Part shown: positions 28,066 through 36,951 of the stretch, in pieces
How positions within the stretch are numbered: position 1 is the stretch's first letter
How the letters are laid out: every line of letters begins with the position of its first letter
Assembly: GCF_900182705.1 (NCBI RefSeq)
Contig: NZ_FXTP01000004.1
Location: forward strand, 124,001 to 188,000
DNA from: Gracilimonas mengyeensis
GTDB lineage: Bacteria > Bacteroidota > Rhodothermia > Balneolales > Balneolaceae
Direction of reading: 5' to 3'
Length of the DNA stretch: 64,000 nucleotides
Translations under genes and position numbers: made by a program
Notes under the pieces: model-generated
Told to the model about the DNA's origin: nothing
What the model saw: the letters and a program-made list of their open reading frames with translations, nothing else
Databases searched by the model: none

Positions 28066-30045
28066 CTATTCATCCAGCTCAAGGCGTATATAATCGTACA
28101 TCACCCCATCATTCAACGAGCCCGCCGGAACGGTTAAGGTCAGCGTGTTTTCACCTTCTTTCATCAATGCAGCATTGAAGCTTAAACTTCGTTGGTGCCA
28201 TATTCCCTGTTTACCATGCCGGGCAATGGCTCCGTCCCGGATCAAATCTTCAATGGACCCTGCCGGTTTACCATTCACCTCTACATCAATCTTTTCAGCC
28301 CCGTTACCAGAAATGGCTGCCCGAAGCGTTGCGGTTCCTTCAGGTGCAGAAGGCATATCGAAAGTGATGGTGTACGGAGTTGCCCGTCCTTCGGCAGGAA
28401 CGCCCCGGTAGGGCAAAGGCTCAGCTTCAGAATCGGTATTATGCGGCACATGCTGGAAATACCAATCTTCCCTGAAATCACTTTCCCCGATGGTATAATG
28501 CACATCATCCGGAAACAGTTCTGCATACATAATCGGGGATTCGGGATTGTTGTATTCATCCCCCTTAAAAAACTCGGAAGCATTTCTGTTGGGAATACCG
28601 ATTTCCCAAACTTGTTCGCCATGACGTACCGGTGTCCAGGTTAAGTTTCCTAAATCCAGGTTCTCACCTTCTGTAACAACCACATCGGTTTTTAAAAATT
28701 CTCCAAGCACGCCATCAGCAAAAGCATAAAGGGAATATTCTCCCGGATGCACGTTATCGATTTCAAAAGTACCATCCGCGTTTCCATCCGTCCAGAATTG
28801 GTAATGCTTGGCATCACGCTGCCAGTTTACCGGGCGACGGTTCCCGGTACCGGCGGGATACACCGCTTCATATTCGGGCGCGGTAAGTCCCACCGAAAGA
28901 TTTGAAAAATTGTTGTCGGTGATGGGATCGTTAAGGACCAATTTTCCTTTTACGGTCGCTCTTTCTTCTGCAGAGGGATAATCCACTCCATCCACCCAGG
29001 AATAAGGCCATTTCTCAGTTTCAGCTGCGGCTTGTTTTTTGGCATCGGTAAACATCGCCCCGGGAGAATCCCCGGCATTGGCGTAAATCAAAAAAGGTCC
29101 GACTACTTTCTCCCAGGCTTCACCTTCATCCACCGTTAAGGTGGCGCCGCCGTAATGACTGCTTTTCCAGTAATTCAATATGGTTGGGGCCGCCACAGGA
29201 TTGGTGTCGCGATGGCCCTGGAATTCTACTTTGGTTGGACCTCCGCTCATGTATTCCATAGATGGATTGATAAAGAATAGACCAACATTTTCGGTTGTGC
29301 TGGACCAGCCAAAAGCGCGGTTTTCGGACTGTACTACAGTGAGGACATATTTATCAATAAATCTTTTTTCAACCGGATAGTAGAAATTTTGTTTTTCAGA
29401 GATGCTCATCCAGTCAAAGAAATCATTCAGTTTTGCCGCAAAGCGGGCTTCTCCCAATACCGTCAGATCATATTCAGGCTGATGGGTGAAAACAGAATAG
29501 GTATACACCCCGGATTCTCCTTTTCCCAGCGAGTAACGGATTTCAATATCTGACATGAACTGTCCGTCAGCATCGGCACCGGGACCGGTTCCCATTTTAC
29601 GTCCTTTGGAAATGCCTTTGATGGAAACTTCAGCCCGTTCCCCGCCATTGGTTTCAGGATTAATGGTGATGGTCGGAATAGCTGCTTGTGTGCCTCTGGG
29701 CCCCATGGCATCATGCGACCAAAAGCCATATTGATGGTCGGTCATTCCCCGGTTCATCCCCCAAAAATTTTGTCCCGGCGGATCACGCTGTAAGTCGGGT
29801 TCGCCCTTGGAAGTTAACCAGGTTGCCAGCATTTCTTTGTCTTGGTATCTGAGAGAAACCAAATCCCCGGAGGTTTTGGCTACCATGGCGGTAACAATGC
29901 CATTGTCGAGCGTGTAGGTTTCGGCATCTTCAGTGATGGTGACGGGCTGTTCTTTGGTGGTGCAAGAGACAAAAAAGAAGCTCAGTATCATAAAAAGACC
30001 AAGCATTTTCAAAGCCATATCTTTAGGAGAGTCTTTCATTTTCAT
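28066..30045 (-). CDS. PL4 rhamnogalacturonan lyase, lipoprotein
   Basis: A 659-residue lipoprotein (signal MLGLFMILSFFFVSC, lipobox Cys28). Residues about 40-330 match the PL4 catalytic beta-sandwich (DNGIVTAMVAKTSGDLVSLRYQ, GQNFWGMNRGMTD, YSVFTHQPEYDLTVLGEARFA, VVQSENRAFGWS). Residues about 345-460 form the fibronectin-like second domain (VKGKLVLNDPITDNNFSN ... FEIDNVHPGEYSLYAFADG), and about 465-659 the C-terminal jelly roll (EQVWEIGIPNRNASEFFKG ... FDMPSAPEGTATLRAAISG). PL4 enzymes are endo-acting on the RG-I backbone. It is the only pectin gene on the minus strand and is divergent from the unknown gene at 30707, with 661 bases of repeats between them. Confidence 0.9.
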   Translation of the reverse strand: MKMKDSPKDMALKMLGLFMILSFFFVSCTTKEQPVTITEDAETYTLDNGIVTAMVAKTSGDLVSLRYQDKEMLATWLTSKGEPDLQRDPPGQNFWGMNRGMTDHQYGFWSHDAMGPRGTQAAIPTITINPETNGGERAEVSIKGISKGRKMGTGPGADADGQFMSDIEIRYSLGKGESGVYTYSVFTHQPEYDLTVLGEARFAAKLNDFFDWMSISEKQNFYYPVEKRFIDKYVLTVVQSENRAFGWSSTTENVGLFFINPSMEYMSGGPTKVEFQGHRDTNPVAAPTILNYWKSSHYGGATLTVDEGEAWEKVVGPFLIYANAGDSPGAMFTDAKKQAAAETEKWPYSWVDGVDYPSAEERATVKGKLVLNDPITDNNFSNLSVGLTAPEYEAVYPAGTGNRRPVNWQRDAKHYQFWTDGNADGTFEIDNVHPGEYSLYAFADGVLGEFLKTDVVVTEGENLDLGNLTWTPVRHGEQVWEIGIPNRNASEFFKGDEYNNPESPIMYAELFPDDVHYTIGESDFREDWYFQHVPHNTDSEAEPLPYRGVPAEGRATPYTITFDMPSAPEGTATLRAAISGNGAEKIDVEVNGKPAGSIEDLIRDGAIARHGKQGIWHQRSLSFNAALMKEGENTLTLTVPAGSLNDGVMYDYIRLELDE

Positions 30046-30179
30046 AGGTGGGATTGATAGTTGTATTCATCTTAATAGAGACCATCACTTAACATCTCTA
30101 CTGAATGTTCCATATAGGTTATCCCTAAATGGCTGTTTGGTGATTCGTAGATTGGCAGATTTTTCCGACCATTGGCAAC

Positions 30180-30520
30180 ATCGGAATAGAACGCAGATGA
30201 CACGGATTTTGCGGATCATGGCGGAAAGGTTGGATAATGAGAAGATGAAAATTACCTCCAAATCCCGAAGGGATGAAACATAAATAGCCCCGGGTTTCAA
30301 CCCGGGGTAAAGATGAATAGAAGGAAAAACCTCCGCCCAGATGTTCTAAAAGTGCCTTTATAAATCGGAGGTTGGGTAGATTGTTACCATAGGAAAATAT
30401 GGGAATAGAACGCAGATAACACGGATTTTGCGGATTCTCACGGAAAGGTAATTTGATTGTGAGATAAACAATTAGATCAGTGATTATCCGCCTGATCTGC
30501 GTCATCAGCCTTTCATGAGG
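30180..30520. repeat. Composite palindromic repeat region, copy 3
   Basis: The gap 30046-30706 holds no gene. Modules: left half of C (GAATAGAACGCAGATGACAC ... GCGGATCATGGCGGAAAG, about 30183-30228); A, ATCCC-gaa-GGGAT plus GCCCCGGGTTtcAACCCGGGGT (about 30262-30308); B, AACCTCCGCCCAGATG ... ATCGGAGGTTGGG (about 30328-30376); a complete C from AATAGAACGCAGATAACACG (about 30402) to GATCTGCGTCATCAG (about 30509). The second C repeats the left half of the first, so this copy carries a partial duplication. Confidence 0.75.
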
Positions 30521-30616
30521 ATACCGCTATATGCCCCGGTGGTCAGAAAAACCGTTTCTTGTTAACTGGTGAATACGTTCCCGTCCTACCCAATCCAAGT
30601 AGAAACATGGCCTGCA

Positions 30617-30636
30617 TGTCTCTTTATCTAATAGAC
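30617..30636 (+). promoter_or_regulatory. TGTCTCTTTAT motif upstream of the 619-residue protein gene
   Basis: TGTCTCTTTATCTAATAGAC begins 90 bases before the start codon at 30707; GTCT and AGAC at its ends are complementary. It shares the TGTCTCTT(A/T) core with sites at 18726, 38885 and 47315. Confidence 0.42.
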
Positions 30637-30706
30637 CGTTACGGCGTATTAGAGCATCTCACCATTTTATTTTTCAAATATTTCAACTTAAACGAATCAA
30701 AAAAAC

Positions 30707-32566
30707 ATGCAGAAGCTTACCAGATTGTTAGCAGGATTTATTTTTCTTTTGGGGATTACATTCACCACGGGAAATGTAAAAGCTCAGAACCTCAGCCTTG
30801 AAGAATATGAAGCCTATGCTATTCAGGCCAAAGAAGCAGGTTTCACCCACGTTAAAATCACTTATGATATCCCGCTTTCCATGTGGCAGTTTGATACGCC
30901 GGATGATCCTTATCCCGCCTGGTATGTGTTCCGGCCTTCCTTATTAAAAATATTTCCCCCGGAAAAGCTTCAGCCTTATATGGATATGGAGTATGCTGAG
31001 GAGATCATCGAGTTGTTTAAAGCGCGAATGGAAATTTTAAAACGCCATGATTTAAAAGGCTATTACCGGACGAATGAGCCGCATGTGTTGCCGGAAGCAT
31101 TTTTTAAAGATTATCCGAAGCTGAGAGGCCCCCGCGTAGATCAGGTAAACCGGTCACGCACCGCTCGTTTTTCTCCGGATGTGGATCGCCCGGAAGTGCT
31201 GGAGATGTACAAAGAAGCCATGCAGAGTTTGCTTGAAACCCTTCCGGATATTGAGGTCTTTTCCTTTGTGACTACCGATGCAGGTTCAGGATTATGTTGG
31301 TCGGAGGGATTATACCCCGGTAAAAATGGACCCACATTTTGCAAACACCGTCCGATGAAAGATCGCGTTCGTGATTTTATGCATGCCCTGAATGAAGGAG
31401 CGGAAGCAGCCGGCGAAGACATTGTATTGAATATGTACGGGATTCCCCCACGGCAGTGGATGGAGGATACCTTTGATAACCCTGAAGAAATTGCAAAAGG
31501 TTTTCCGGATGGCTTTTCAGTTGAAGGATATAGAAACAACGGTGAGCGTATAAGATGGCGTCGACCCAGTGATGGCTATGCTTTCAACCCGCCACTGTTA
31601 GGGGTTCCAAATCCTATGGGCATTGCAGAAGGAATCATAAATGATCTGAAGAATGCAGAAGCGGGCTGGCCCTTGGGAGCCAAGTTTCCCCAGGCGCCAG
31701 GACTCGATTTCAAATTTAAGCTTCAGAAAAAATTGATGGAGTCCTCTCCGCAAAATAGCGCTGAGATAATGGTTACCCTGAGGGAGTTTGCCAGTGAGAT
31801 GGCCGGAGAAGAACATGCAGATGATTTGATGACCATATGGGAAAGCATCCATAATGCGGAAGAGCACCTGTCCAGTCTGAACTTTGGTCCCGTTTTTCGC
31901 ATGGGAAATGTTCTGGCCCGATGGGTAAACCGGCCGATGGTTCCCTTTCCTGAAGACCTGACCAAAGAAGAAAAAAGTTATTACGAACCGTATTTATTTC
32001 AGGCCAAAGGGGAGGAACAGGCCAATAACCTGATCGATATTCAGGCCATGCTCATGTATGAGGGATATGGGGCTCACCTGTTGGTGCAACGGGTGACGGA
32101 ACTGATGAGGTCGGATTTAGATAAAGCCCGACAGGCAGCTTCGAGGTTAATTGAAGGTGCTGAAAGTGAGTCGAAGAGGGAAGAATGGATACTATTGGAC
32201 AAACGACTGGCGGTAGTTGAAAGCTTTACCCGTTCAGTAGACAATATGGTAGGCTACCAGGCATTACTTGAATTGGCTAAAAACGATGATAATGAGCCAG
32301 AGCCCAATCCTGTGCTCGGGGCAAAAAACTCCTGGAAGCGTCAGGAGCTAATGCGCATCGCGCGAAACGAAATTGATAATGCGGTACAGTTAAGAGAAAT
32401 CCTGATGAGTACAGACGCTCCTCTCATTGAAACAGCAGCAACACCTGAGGGAGAATCATTCATGGTGTTGTCGCCGGATCTTCCCAATCAGTTGAAGAAA
32501 AAAATCGATATCATGAACAGTAAATGGACCGATTATGACCGCCTGTTTACCCGTCCAAATCCATAA
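30707..32566 (+). CDS. Secreted protein of unknown function, possible TIM-barrel glycoside hydrolase
   Basis: A 619-residue protein with a signal peptide ending GNVKAQ (about residue 27). I do not recognise the family. The first half has features common in TIM-barrel glycosidases: an early beta strand GFTHVKITYD, the helix-loop IELFKARMEILKRHDLKGYY, EVFSFVTTDAGSGLCWSEG (about 174-192) and DRVRDFMHALNEGAEAAGEDIVLNMYG, recalling the layout of GH67/GH115-like or hexosaminidase-like barrels. The C-terminal half is helical (QAASRLIEGAESESKREEW, YQALLELAKNDD). A decayed 3' end of a paralogue sits just before the second PL26 gene, hinting at a link with PL26. GH105 follows 200 bases downstream. The function is unknown. 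Confidence 0.6.
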   Translation: MQKLTRLLAGFIFLLGITFTTGNVKAQNLSLEEYEAYAIQAKEAGFTHVKITYDIPLSMWQFDTPDDPYPAWYVFRPSLLKIFPPEKLQPYMDMEYAEEIIELFKARMEILKRHDLKGYYRTNEPHVLPEAFFKDYPKLRGPRVDQVNRSRTARFSPDVDRPEVLEMYKEAMQSLLETLPDIEVFSFVTTDAGSGLCWSEGLYPGKNGPTFCKHRPMKDRVRDFMHALNEGAEAAGEDIVLNMYGIPPRQWMEDTFDNPEEIAKGFPDGFSVEGYRNNGERIRWRRPSDGYAFNPPLLGVPNPMGIAEGIINDLKNAEAGWPLGAKFPQAPGLDFKFKLQKKLMESSPQNSAEIMVTLREFASEMAGEEHADDLMTIWESIHNAEEHLSSLNFGPVFRMGNVLARWVNRPMVPFPEDLTKEEKSYYEPYLFQAKGEEQANNLIDIQAMLMYEGYGAHLLVQRVTELMRSDLDKARQAASRLIEGAESESKREEWILLDKRLAVVESFTRSVDNMVGYQALLELAKNDDNEPEPNPVLGAKNSWKRQELMRIARNEIDNAVQLREILMSTDAPLIETAATPEGESFMVLSPDLPNQLKKKIDIMNSKWTDYDRLFTRPNP

Positions 32567-32766
32567 TAATGGTTCGTTGATAAACGTACTTGATTGGAAG
32601 GGTTTGTGTTGTGGTAAAATTAGACCAACGGTTTTTTTTAAAAGGGCATAGAACGTGGTCTAAACGTTATATATGAAACAACATAAAGGGTTCTATATAA
32701 TGATTCCAAACATGACTAAAATGGATAAATTCACTAAAGATTAAAAATTCAATTAAAATTATAACT

Positions 32767-33945
32767 ATGATTAAGTCATTATTTTTATTTCTGTTAAGTT
32801 TCTTGATATTTTCGTGTAATTCCAAGCAAACCGAAACTCCTGAAAAACCATCCAAGGAAGAAATCGTCACTGCGATGAACACCGCCAACGATTATTTTAT
32901 GAATAAATTTCCCGATCCTGGCGCAGACCTGATTCAACCACCTCGAGGAAAAGATGATGATTTCCCGGATGGAAGAAGATGGCAGAGCAATATATGGACA
33001 TTTAGTACTTACGCTACAGGATTAATGACTTTGTATAAGACTACAAATGAACAAAGACATCTTGAATACCTTATAGAGTGGGGAGAAAAGAAAAACTGGA
33101 CACTGCCCACTGAAGAGATGTGGAATGATCATCTTGCAGGACAAACCTACATCGATTTATATAAAATCGATACCACCAAAACAGAATACATTGCCGATGT
33201 GAAGACCTCCATCGATGCTTTTATTGAGGAAGGTGATACACAGGGGCGTAGGTTTGGTAGTGATTGGAACTGGATCGATGCGTCCTACATGGCGATGCCA
33301 CTTTTTGCCCAGCTTGGCGCTTTAACCGGCGACGATGCCTATTATGAAAAAATGCACGAGCTATATTTGCATATGAAAAATGAAGTTGGTGGTGGACTTT
33401 ACAACCCGGAAGATGGTCTTTGGTGGCGGGATGCTTCTTTTAAACCCCCACACACAGAGCCCAATGGTGAAAATACGTATTGGTCCCGTGGTAACGGCTG
33501 GGTTGTGGGTGCACTGGTACGCACTCTGAATTATTTACCAGAGGACGCTCCAAATCGCGATGAATATAAAAGTGTGCTCAAGGAAATGTTCAATGCACTG
33601 CTGAAGGTACAAAGGGAAGACGGTCTCTGGAATGTGAGCTTGCACGATCCAACAAATTATGGAGGTAAAGAGTTAACCGGATCTGCCTTTTTTATTTACG
33701 GAATGGCCTGGGGAGTAAATAATGGGCTCATTGATGCTGAGAAATATGAATCCGCCATTTACAAAGGATGGAACACCCTGGTGGAAGACTGTATGCATCC
33801 CAATGGATTCCTGGGATATGTACAAGGGACCGGAGATAAACCTTCAGCCGGTCAGCCAGTAACATATAACTCTGTGCCTGACTTTGAAGATTTTGGCCTT
33901 GGTATGTTTCTTTTGGCTGGTACCGAAGTATATAAAATGGATTAA
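32767..33945 (+). CDS. GH105 unsaturated rhamnogalacturonyl hydrolase, lipoprotein (1)
   Basis: A 392-residue lipoprotein (MIKSLFLFLLSFLIFSC, lipobox Cys17). The alpha/alpha barrel of GH88/GH105 is evident: RWQSNIWTFSTYATGLM, DWNWIDASYMAMPLFAQLG with the probable catalytic Asp171, LWWRDASFKPP, YWSRGNGWVVGALVRTL and GKELTGSAFFIYGMAWG. These enzymes hydrate the 4,5-unsaturated galacturonate left at lyase product ends and release it from rhamnose. It stands between the unknown 619-residue protein and the transposase remnant, with about 200 bases of AT-rich leader. A second, more distant GH105 lies at 40337-41740. Confidence 0.92.
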   Translation: MIKSLFLFLLSFLIFSCNSKQTETPEKPSKEEIVTAMNTANDYFMNKFPDPGADLIQPPRGKDDDFPDGRRWQSNIWTFSTYATGLMTLYKTTNEQRHLEYLIEWGEKKNWTLPTEEMWNDHLAGQTYIDLYKIDTTKTEYIADVKTSIDAFIEEGDTQGRRFGSDWNWIDASYMAMPLFAQLGALTGDDAYYEKMHELYLHMKNEVGGGLYNPEDGLWWRDASFKPPHTEPNGENTYWSRGNGWVVGALVRTLNYLPEDAPNRDEYKSVLKEMFNALLKVQREDGLWNVSLHDPTNYGGKELTGSAFFIYGMAWGVNNGLIDAEKYESAIYKGWNTLVEDCMHPNGFLGYVQGTGDKPSAGQPVTYNSVPDFEDFGLGMFLLAGTEVYKMD

Positions 33946-34039
33946 AGTCCTGAGTTCAAGTAATAAGTACAACACGATTAAATAACCTTTGGGCATGCCC
34001 CACATGGTCTTTGGTCAAGCGTGGTATATTTTAGTTATC

Positions 34040-34111
34040 ATGCAAAAATACAACCACCTTGACCTACAAGATCGTCATAAGATTCATGCGCTGCTTGAGG
34101 CCGGACACTCC
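34040..34111 (+). pseudogene. IS30-family transposase N-terminal remnant
   Basis: An ATG at 34040 opens YNHLDLQDRHKIHALLEAGH, the typical first helix region of IS30-type transposases (pattern YxxLTxxxRxxIxxLLxxGxS). After about 24 codons the similarity ends and the DNA becomes homologous to the 3' end of the gene at 30707-32566. There is no catalytic DDE part, so the element is long dead. Confidence 0.7.
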
Positions 34112-34256
34112 ATTGGTTCATACAGCAGCAACACCGGAATGAGAAACGATCATGATGCTATCACCGGAACTACCGGATCAGCTTAAGAAAAAGATCGATA
34201 TCATGAACAGTAAATGGATGGATTATGACCGTTTATTTACCCGTCCGAATCCCTAA
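34108..34256 (+). pseudogene. 3' remnant of a paralogue of the 619-residue unknown protein
   Basis: The last 105 bases before the TAA at 34254-34256 align without gaps to 32462-32566, with about 87 identities by my count. The encoded end LPDQLKKKIDIMNSKW ... DYDRLFTRPNP matches LPNQLKKKIDIMNSKW ... DYDRLFTRPNP. Homology extends upstream to the CAGCAGCAACACC at 34120-34132, with an in-frame TGA where the intact gene has GGA. This is the tail of a second copy, whose 5' part was lost, next to a transposase fragment and 28 bases upstream of the second PL26 gene. Confidence 0.88.
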
Positions 34257-34284
34257 ATGAACCTGATTACTTAGTTATTTATTA

Positions 34285-36951
34285 ATGAAAATTTCAAAAA
34301 AAATGAAGGCGCAGAAAAGAGCTGTCAGAGTTCTTTCTGTGCTGGTCTGTTTATTTTTTGCTGGCAACTATGGTCAGCTTATAGCTCAAAGCAAGAGCGT
34401 TCCACTTACATGGCTGGAGGACAATAGTTTTGAAACAGATATCGGCGTAAGCTGGGGAGTGCCCTTCACTAAAGGAGAAGTACAACCAGGTGATACTTTT
34501 TCATTGACCGACAACACAGGTACAAAAATTCCGGTACAAAACTGGCCGATGGCTTACTGGCCGGATGGTTCCATTAAATGGACGGGTTTGGCGGCTGTAG
34601 TCCCACCCTCATCCGGCAACGGATTTCAACTATCTGTGGGTACTTCTGCCACGAGTGAGTCTCTCGTTCTGGCCCAGGAAACAAAGGCTGGAATTGAGAT
34701 CAATACTGGTGTCATACAAGCCATCATCCCTAAAAACGGGTCTTCATTTTTATCTTCATTAAAAATAAACGGACAACAGGTTGGCAAAAACGGTCAGCTT
34801 ATAGCCATTAATGAGGATCGTTCAAGATTAGAGAGTGAAGGTATTCTTGAACAGAAACGATTCGTAAGCCGAATCCAGGAGGTTACGCTTGAGCAATCCG
34901 GGCCGGTTCGGGCGGTAGTTAAAGTTGAAGGAAGTCATGTTGCGCCGAAGTCAGACAGAGAATGGTTGCCATTTGTGGTTAGGCTCTATTTCTATGCAGG
35001 ACAAAGTTCCGTAAAAATGGTTCATTCTTTTGTTTTTGATGGAGATCAGAAAGAAGACTTTATTAAAGGTTTGGGAGTAGAATTTTCGGTGCCCATGCGT
35101 GAACAGACACATAATCGCTGGGCGAAGTTTACCGGTGATACGGGACTCTTTTCTGAACCGGCACAGTTGATAGCAGGAAGAAGGCCGAATGATGAAGGTA
35201 TTTATTCCCGCCACGTTTCAGGAAATACGGTTGCAAATAAAGAGGAGCTCCCCAATGGAAAACTTATCGATGATCTTGCTATCTGGAATGACTTTAAACT
35301 TACACAGTTAAATGACGGTGCCTACACTATTTCCAAGCGAACCGGGCAGGAAGGAGCGTGGGTGAAATCTGCAAGAGGAGAACGCTCAAGCGGTATGGTT
35401 TTTACCGGAGATACCAAAGGAGGACTGGCTGTAAGCATGAGGAATTTTTGGGAACTCTCACCCACTCAGTTGCAAGTCACGGACTTAGAAAAAGAGGAAG
35501 CAAAACTCATGGTTTGGTTGTGGTCGCCAGATGCCCCGGCTATGGATCTTCGGCATTATGATACCAAGGGACACGGACTTTCGGCATCTTATGAAGACTA
35601 CGAAGAAGGCTTTAGCAAAGCGCATGGAGTAGCCCGTACTACAGAAATTACGCTCATGGCATTTAATCACCTGCCGGATAATGAAAGCCTGTTGAAATTA
35701 GAAGATACATTCTCCAACCCCCCAAGATTAGTAAGCACACCGGAATATTATTATTCAACGAACACTTTTGGTTATTGGAGTCTTCCGGATCGTTCGAATC
35801 CTGTAAAGAGAAAGTTAGAAGATCAGTTGGATATGATGTTTTCGTTCTACAAAAATCAGGCAGAGGAACATCGCTGGTATGGCTTTTGGGATTACGGAGA
35901 CATTATGCATACCTATGATCCGTTCCGCAATACGTGGAAGTACGATGTAGGGGGATTTGCCTGGATGAATAGTGAAGAATGTCCGGATGTCTGGCTTTGG
36001 TATAGTTTCCTGCGTAAGGGCCGGGCTGACATTTTTAAAATGGCCGAAGCCATGACTCGTCATACACAAGAAGTTGATGTGTATCATTTGGGGAGATTTG
36101 CTGGACTTGGTTCCCGGCATAATGTACGTCATTGGGGTGATAGCGCAAAAGAACTGAGAATTAGTCAGGCCCTACTAAAACGTTTTTATTACTACCTCAC
36201 TACCGATGAGCGTACAGGGGATCTATTGACACAAGTTAAAGATGCTGATTATGCTCTTCTGGAAGTGGATCCGCTTCGCAAAATTTTACCGAAGAGCCCA
36301 TATCCCACACATATACGGAGCGGGCCTGACTGGCTGGCTGCCGCCGGAAACTGGATGACCGAGTGGGAACGAACCGGGAATACTAAGTACCGTGATAAAA
36401 TAAAAACCGGAATGAAGGCTTTGGCCAATATGCCGGATGGCTTACTGACTTCTATCAGCTTTGGCTATGATCCGGAAACCGGGATGCTGTATGACGATCC
36501 GGATCAGCGGTTGCCGGTTGGGCAGTTTGTGATGATTATGGGCGGTGCGGAAGTGGCTTTTGAGTTAGAGACATTATTGGATCTACCAGAATTTTGGGAA
36601 GTATGGTTAGAGTTGTGCGAAGAATGGGCGAGAACCGGAGGTGGTGATATGGCTGCCCCTAGAGCGATTGCCTATGCCGCATACAAAAAGAATGACGCGG
36701 AACTTGGCCGTTTGGCGTGGCAACAAATGTTTAAAGAAGGAGGAGATGGAACGGGTTTGATTCGTTTTCCGGAGAAGTTTGATAGAGTCAACGAGGCCGG
36801 AGTGCCATATCCCACCGATGAGATACCAAAATATATGGCTACCGGTCATTTAAGCCAATGGGCTTTAAATGTTATTGGAACCCTGGAATTAGCCGGGAAA
36901 TGGATCCCGGAATTGGAAGAGGTTGAGGCAGGTGAATATGATGGGAAATAG
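34285..36951 (+). CDS. Exo-rhamnogalacturonan lyase family protein (PL26, PcRGLX/YetA-like), copy 2
   Basis: An 888-residue paralogue of the protein at 21071-23770. After a long basic N-terminus and a hydrophobic signal (VLSVLVCLFFAGNYGQLIAQ, about residues 15-35) it keeps the same landmarks: IGVSWGVPFTKGEVQPGD, MAYWPDGSIKWTGL, GPVRAVVKVEGSH, LPFVVRLYFYAG, WLWSPDAPAMDLRHYD, WYGFWDYGDIMHTYD, EAMTRHTQEVDVYHLGRFAG and YYLTTDERTGDL. The C-terminal toroid differs most after the TDERTGDL segment, so the two may prefer different chain ends or lengths. The following PL10-like gene overlaps its 3' end, so the pair is translationally coupled. The start follows directly on the pseudogene remnant. Confidence 0.85.
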   Translation: MKISKKMKAQKRAVRVLSVLVCLFFAGNYGQLIAQSKSVPLTWLEDNSFETDIGVSWGVPFTKGEVQPGDTFSLTDNTGTKIPVQNWPMAYWPDGSIKWTGLAAVVPPSSGNGFQLSVGTSATSESLVLAQETKAGIEINTGVIQAIIPKNGSSFLSSLKINGQQVGKNGQLIAINEDRSRLESEGILEQKRFVSRIQEVTLEQSGPVRAVVKVEGSHVAPKSDREWLPFVVRLYFYAGQSSVKMVHSFVFDGDQKEDFIKGLGVEFSVPMREQTHNRWAKFTGDTGLFSEPAQLIAGRRPNDEGIYSRHVSGNTVANKEELPNGKLIDDLAIWNDFKLTQLNDGAYTISKRTGQEGAWVKSARGERSSGMVFTGDTKGGLAVSMRNFWELSPTQLQVTDLEKEEAKLMVWLWSPDAPAMDLRHYDTKGHGLSASYEDYEEGFSKAHGVARTTEITLMAFNHLPDNESLLKLEDTFSNPPRLVSTPEYYYSTNTFGYWSLPDRSNPVKRKLEDQLDMMFSFYKNQAEEHRWYGFWDYGDIMHTYDPFRNTWKYDVGGFAWMNSEECPDVWLWYSFLRKGRADIFKMAEAMTRHTQEVDVYHLGRFAGLGSRHNVRHWGDSAKELRISQALLKRFYYYLTTDERTGDLLTQVKDADYALLEVDPLRKILPKSPYPTHIRSGPDWLAAAGNWMTEWERTGNTKYRDKIKTGMKALANMPDGLLTSISFGYDPETGMLYDDPDQRLPVGQFVMIMGGAEVAFELETLLDLPEFWEVWLELCEEWARTGGGDMAAPRAIAYAAYKKNDAELGRLAWQQMFKEGGDGTGLIRFPEKFDRVNEAGVPYPTDEIPKYMATGHLSQWALNVIGTLELAGKWIPELEEVEAGEYDGK

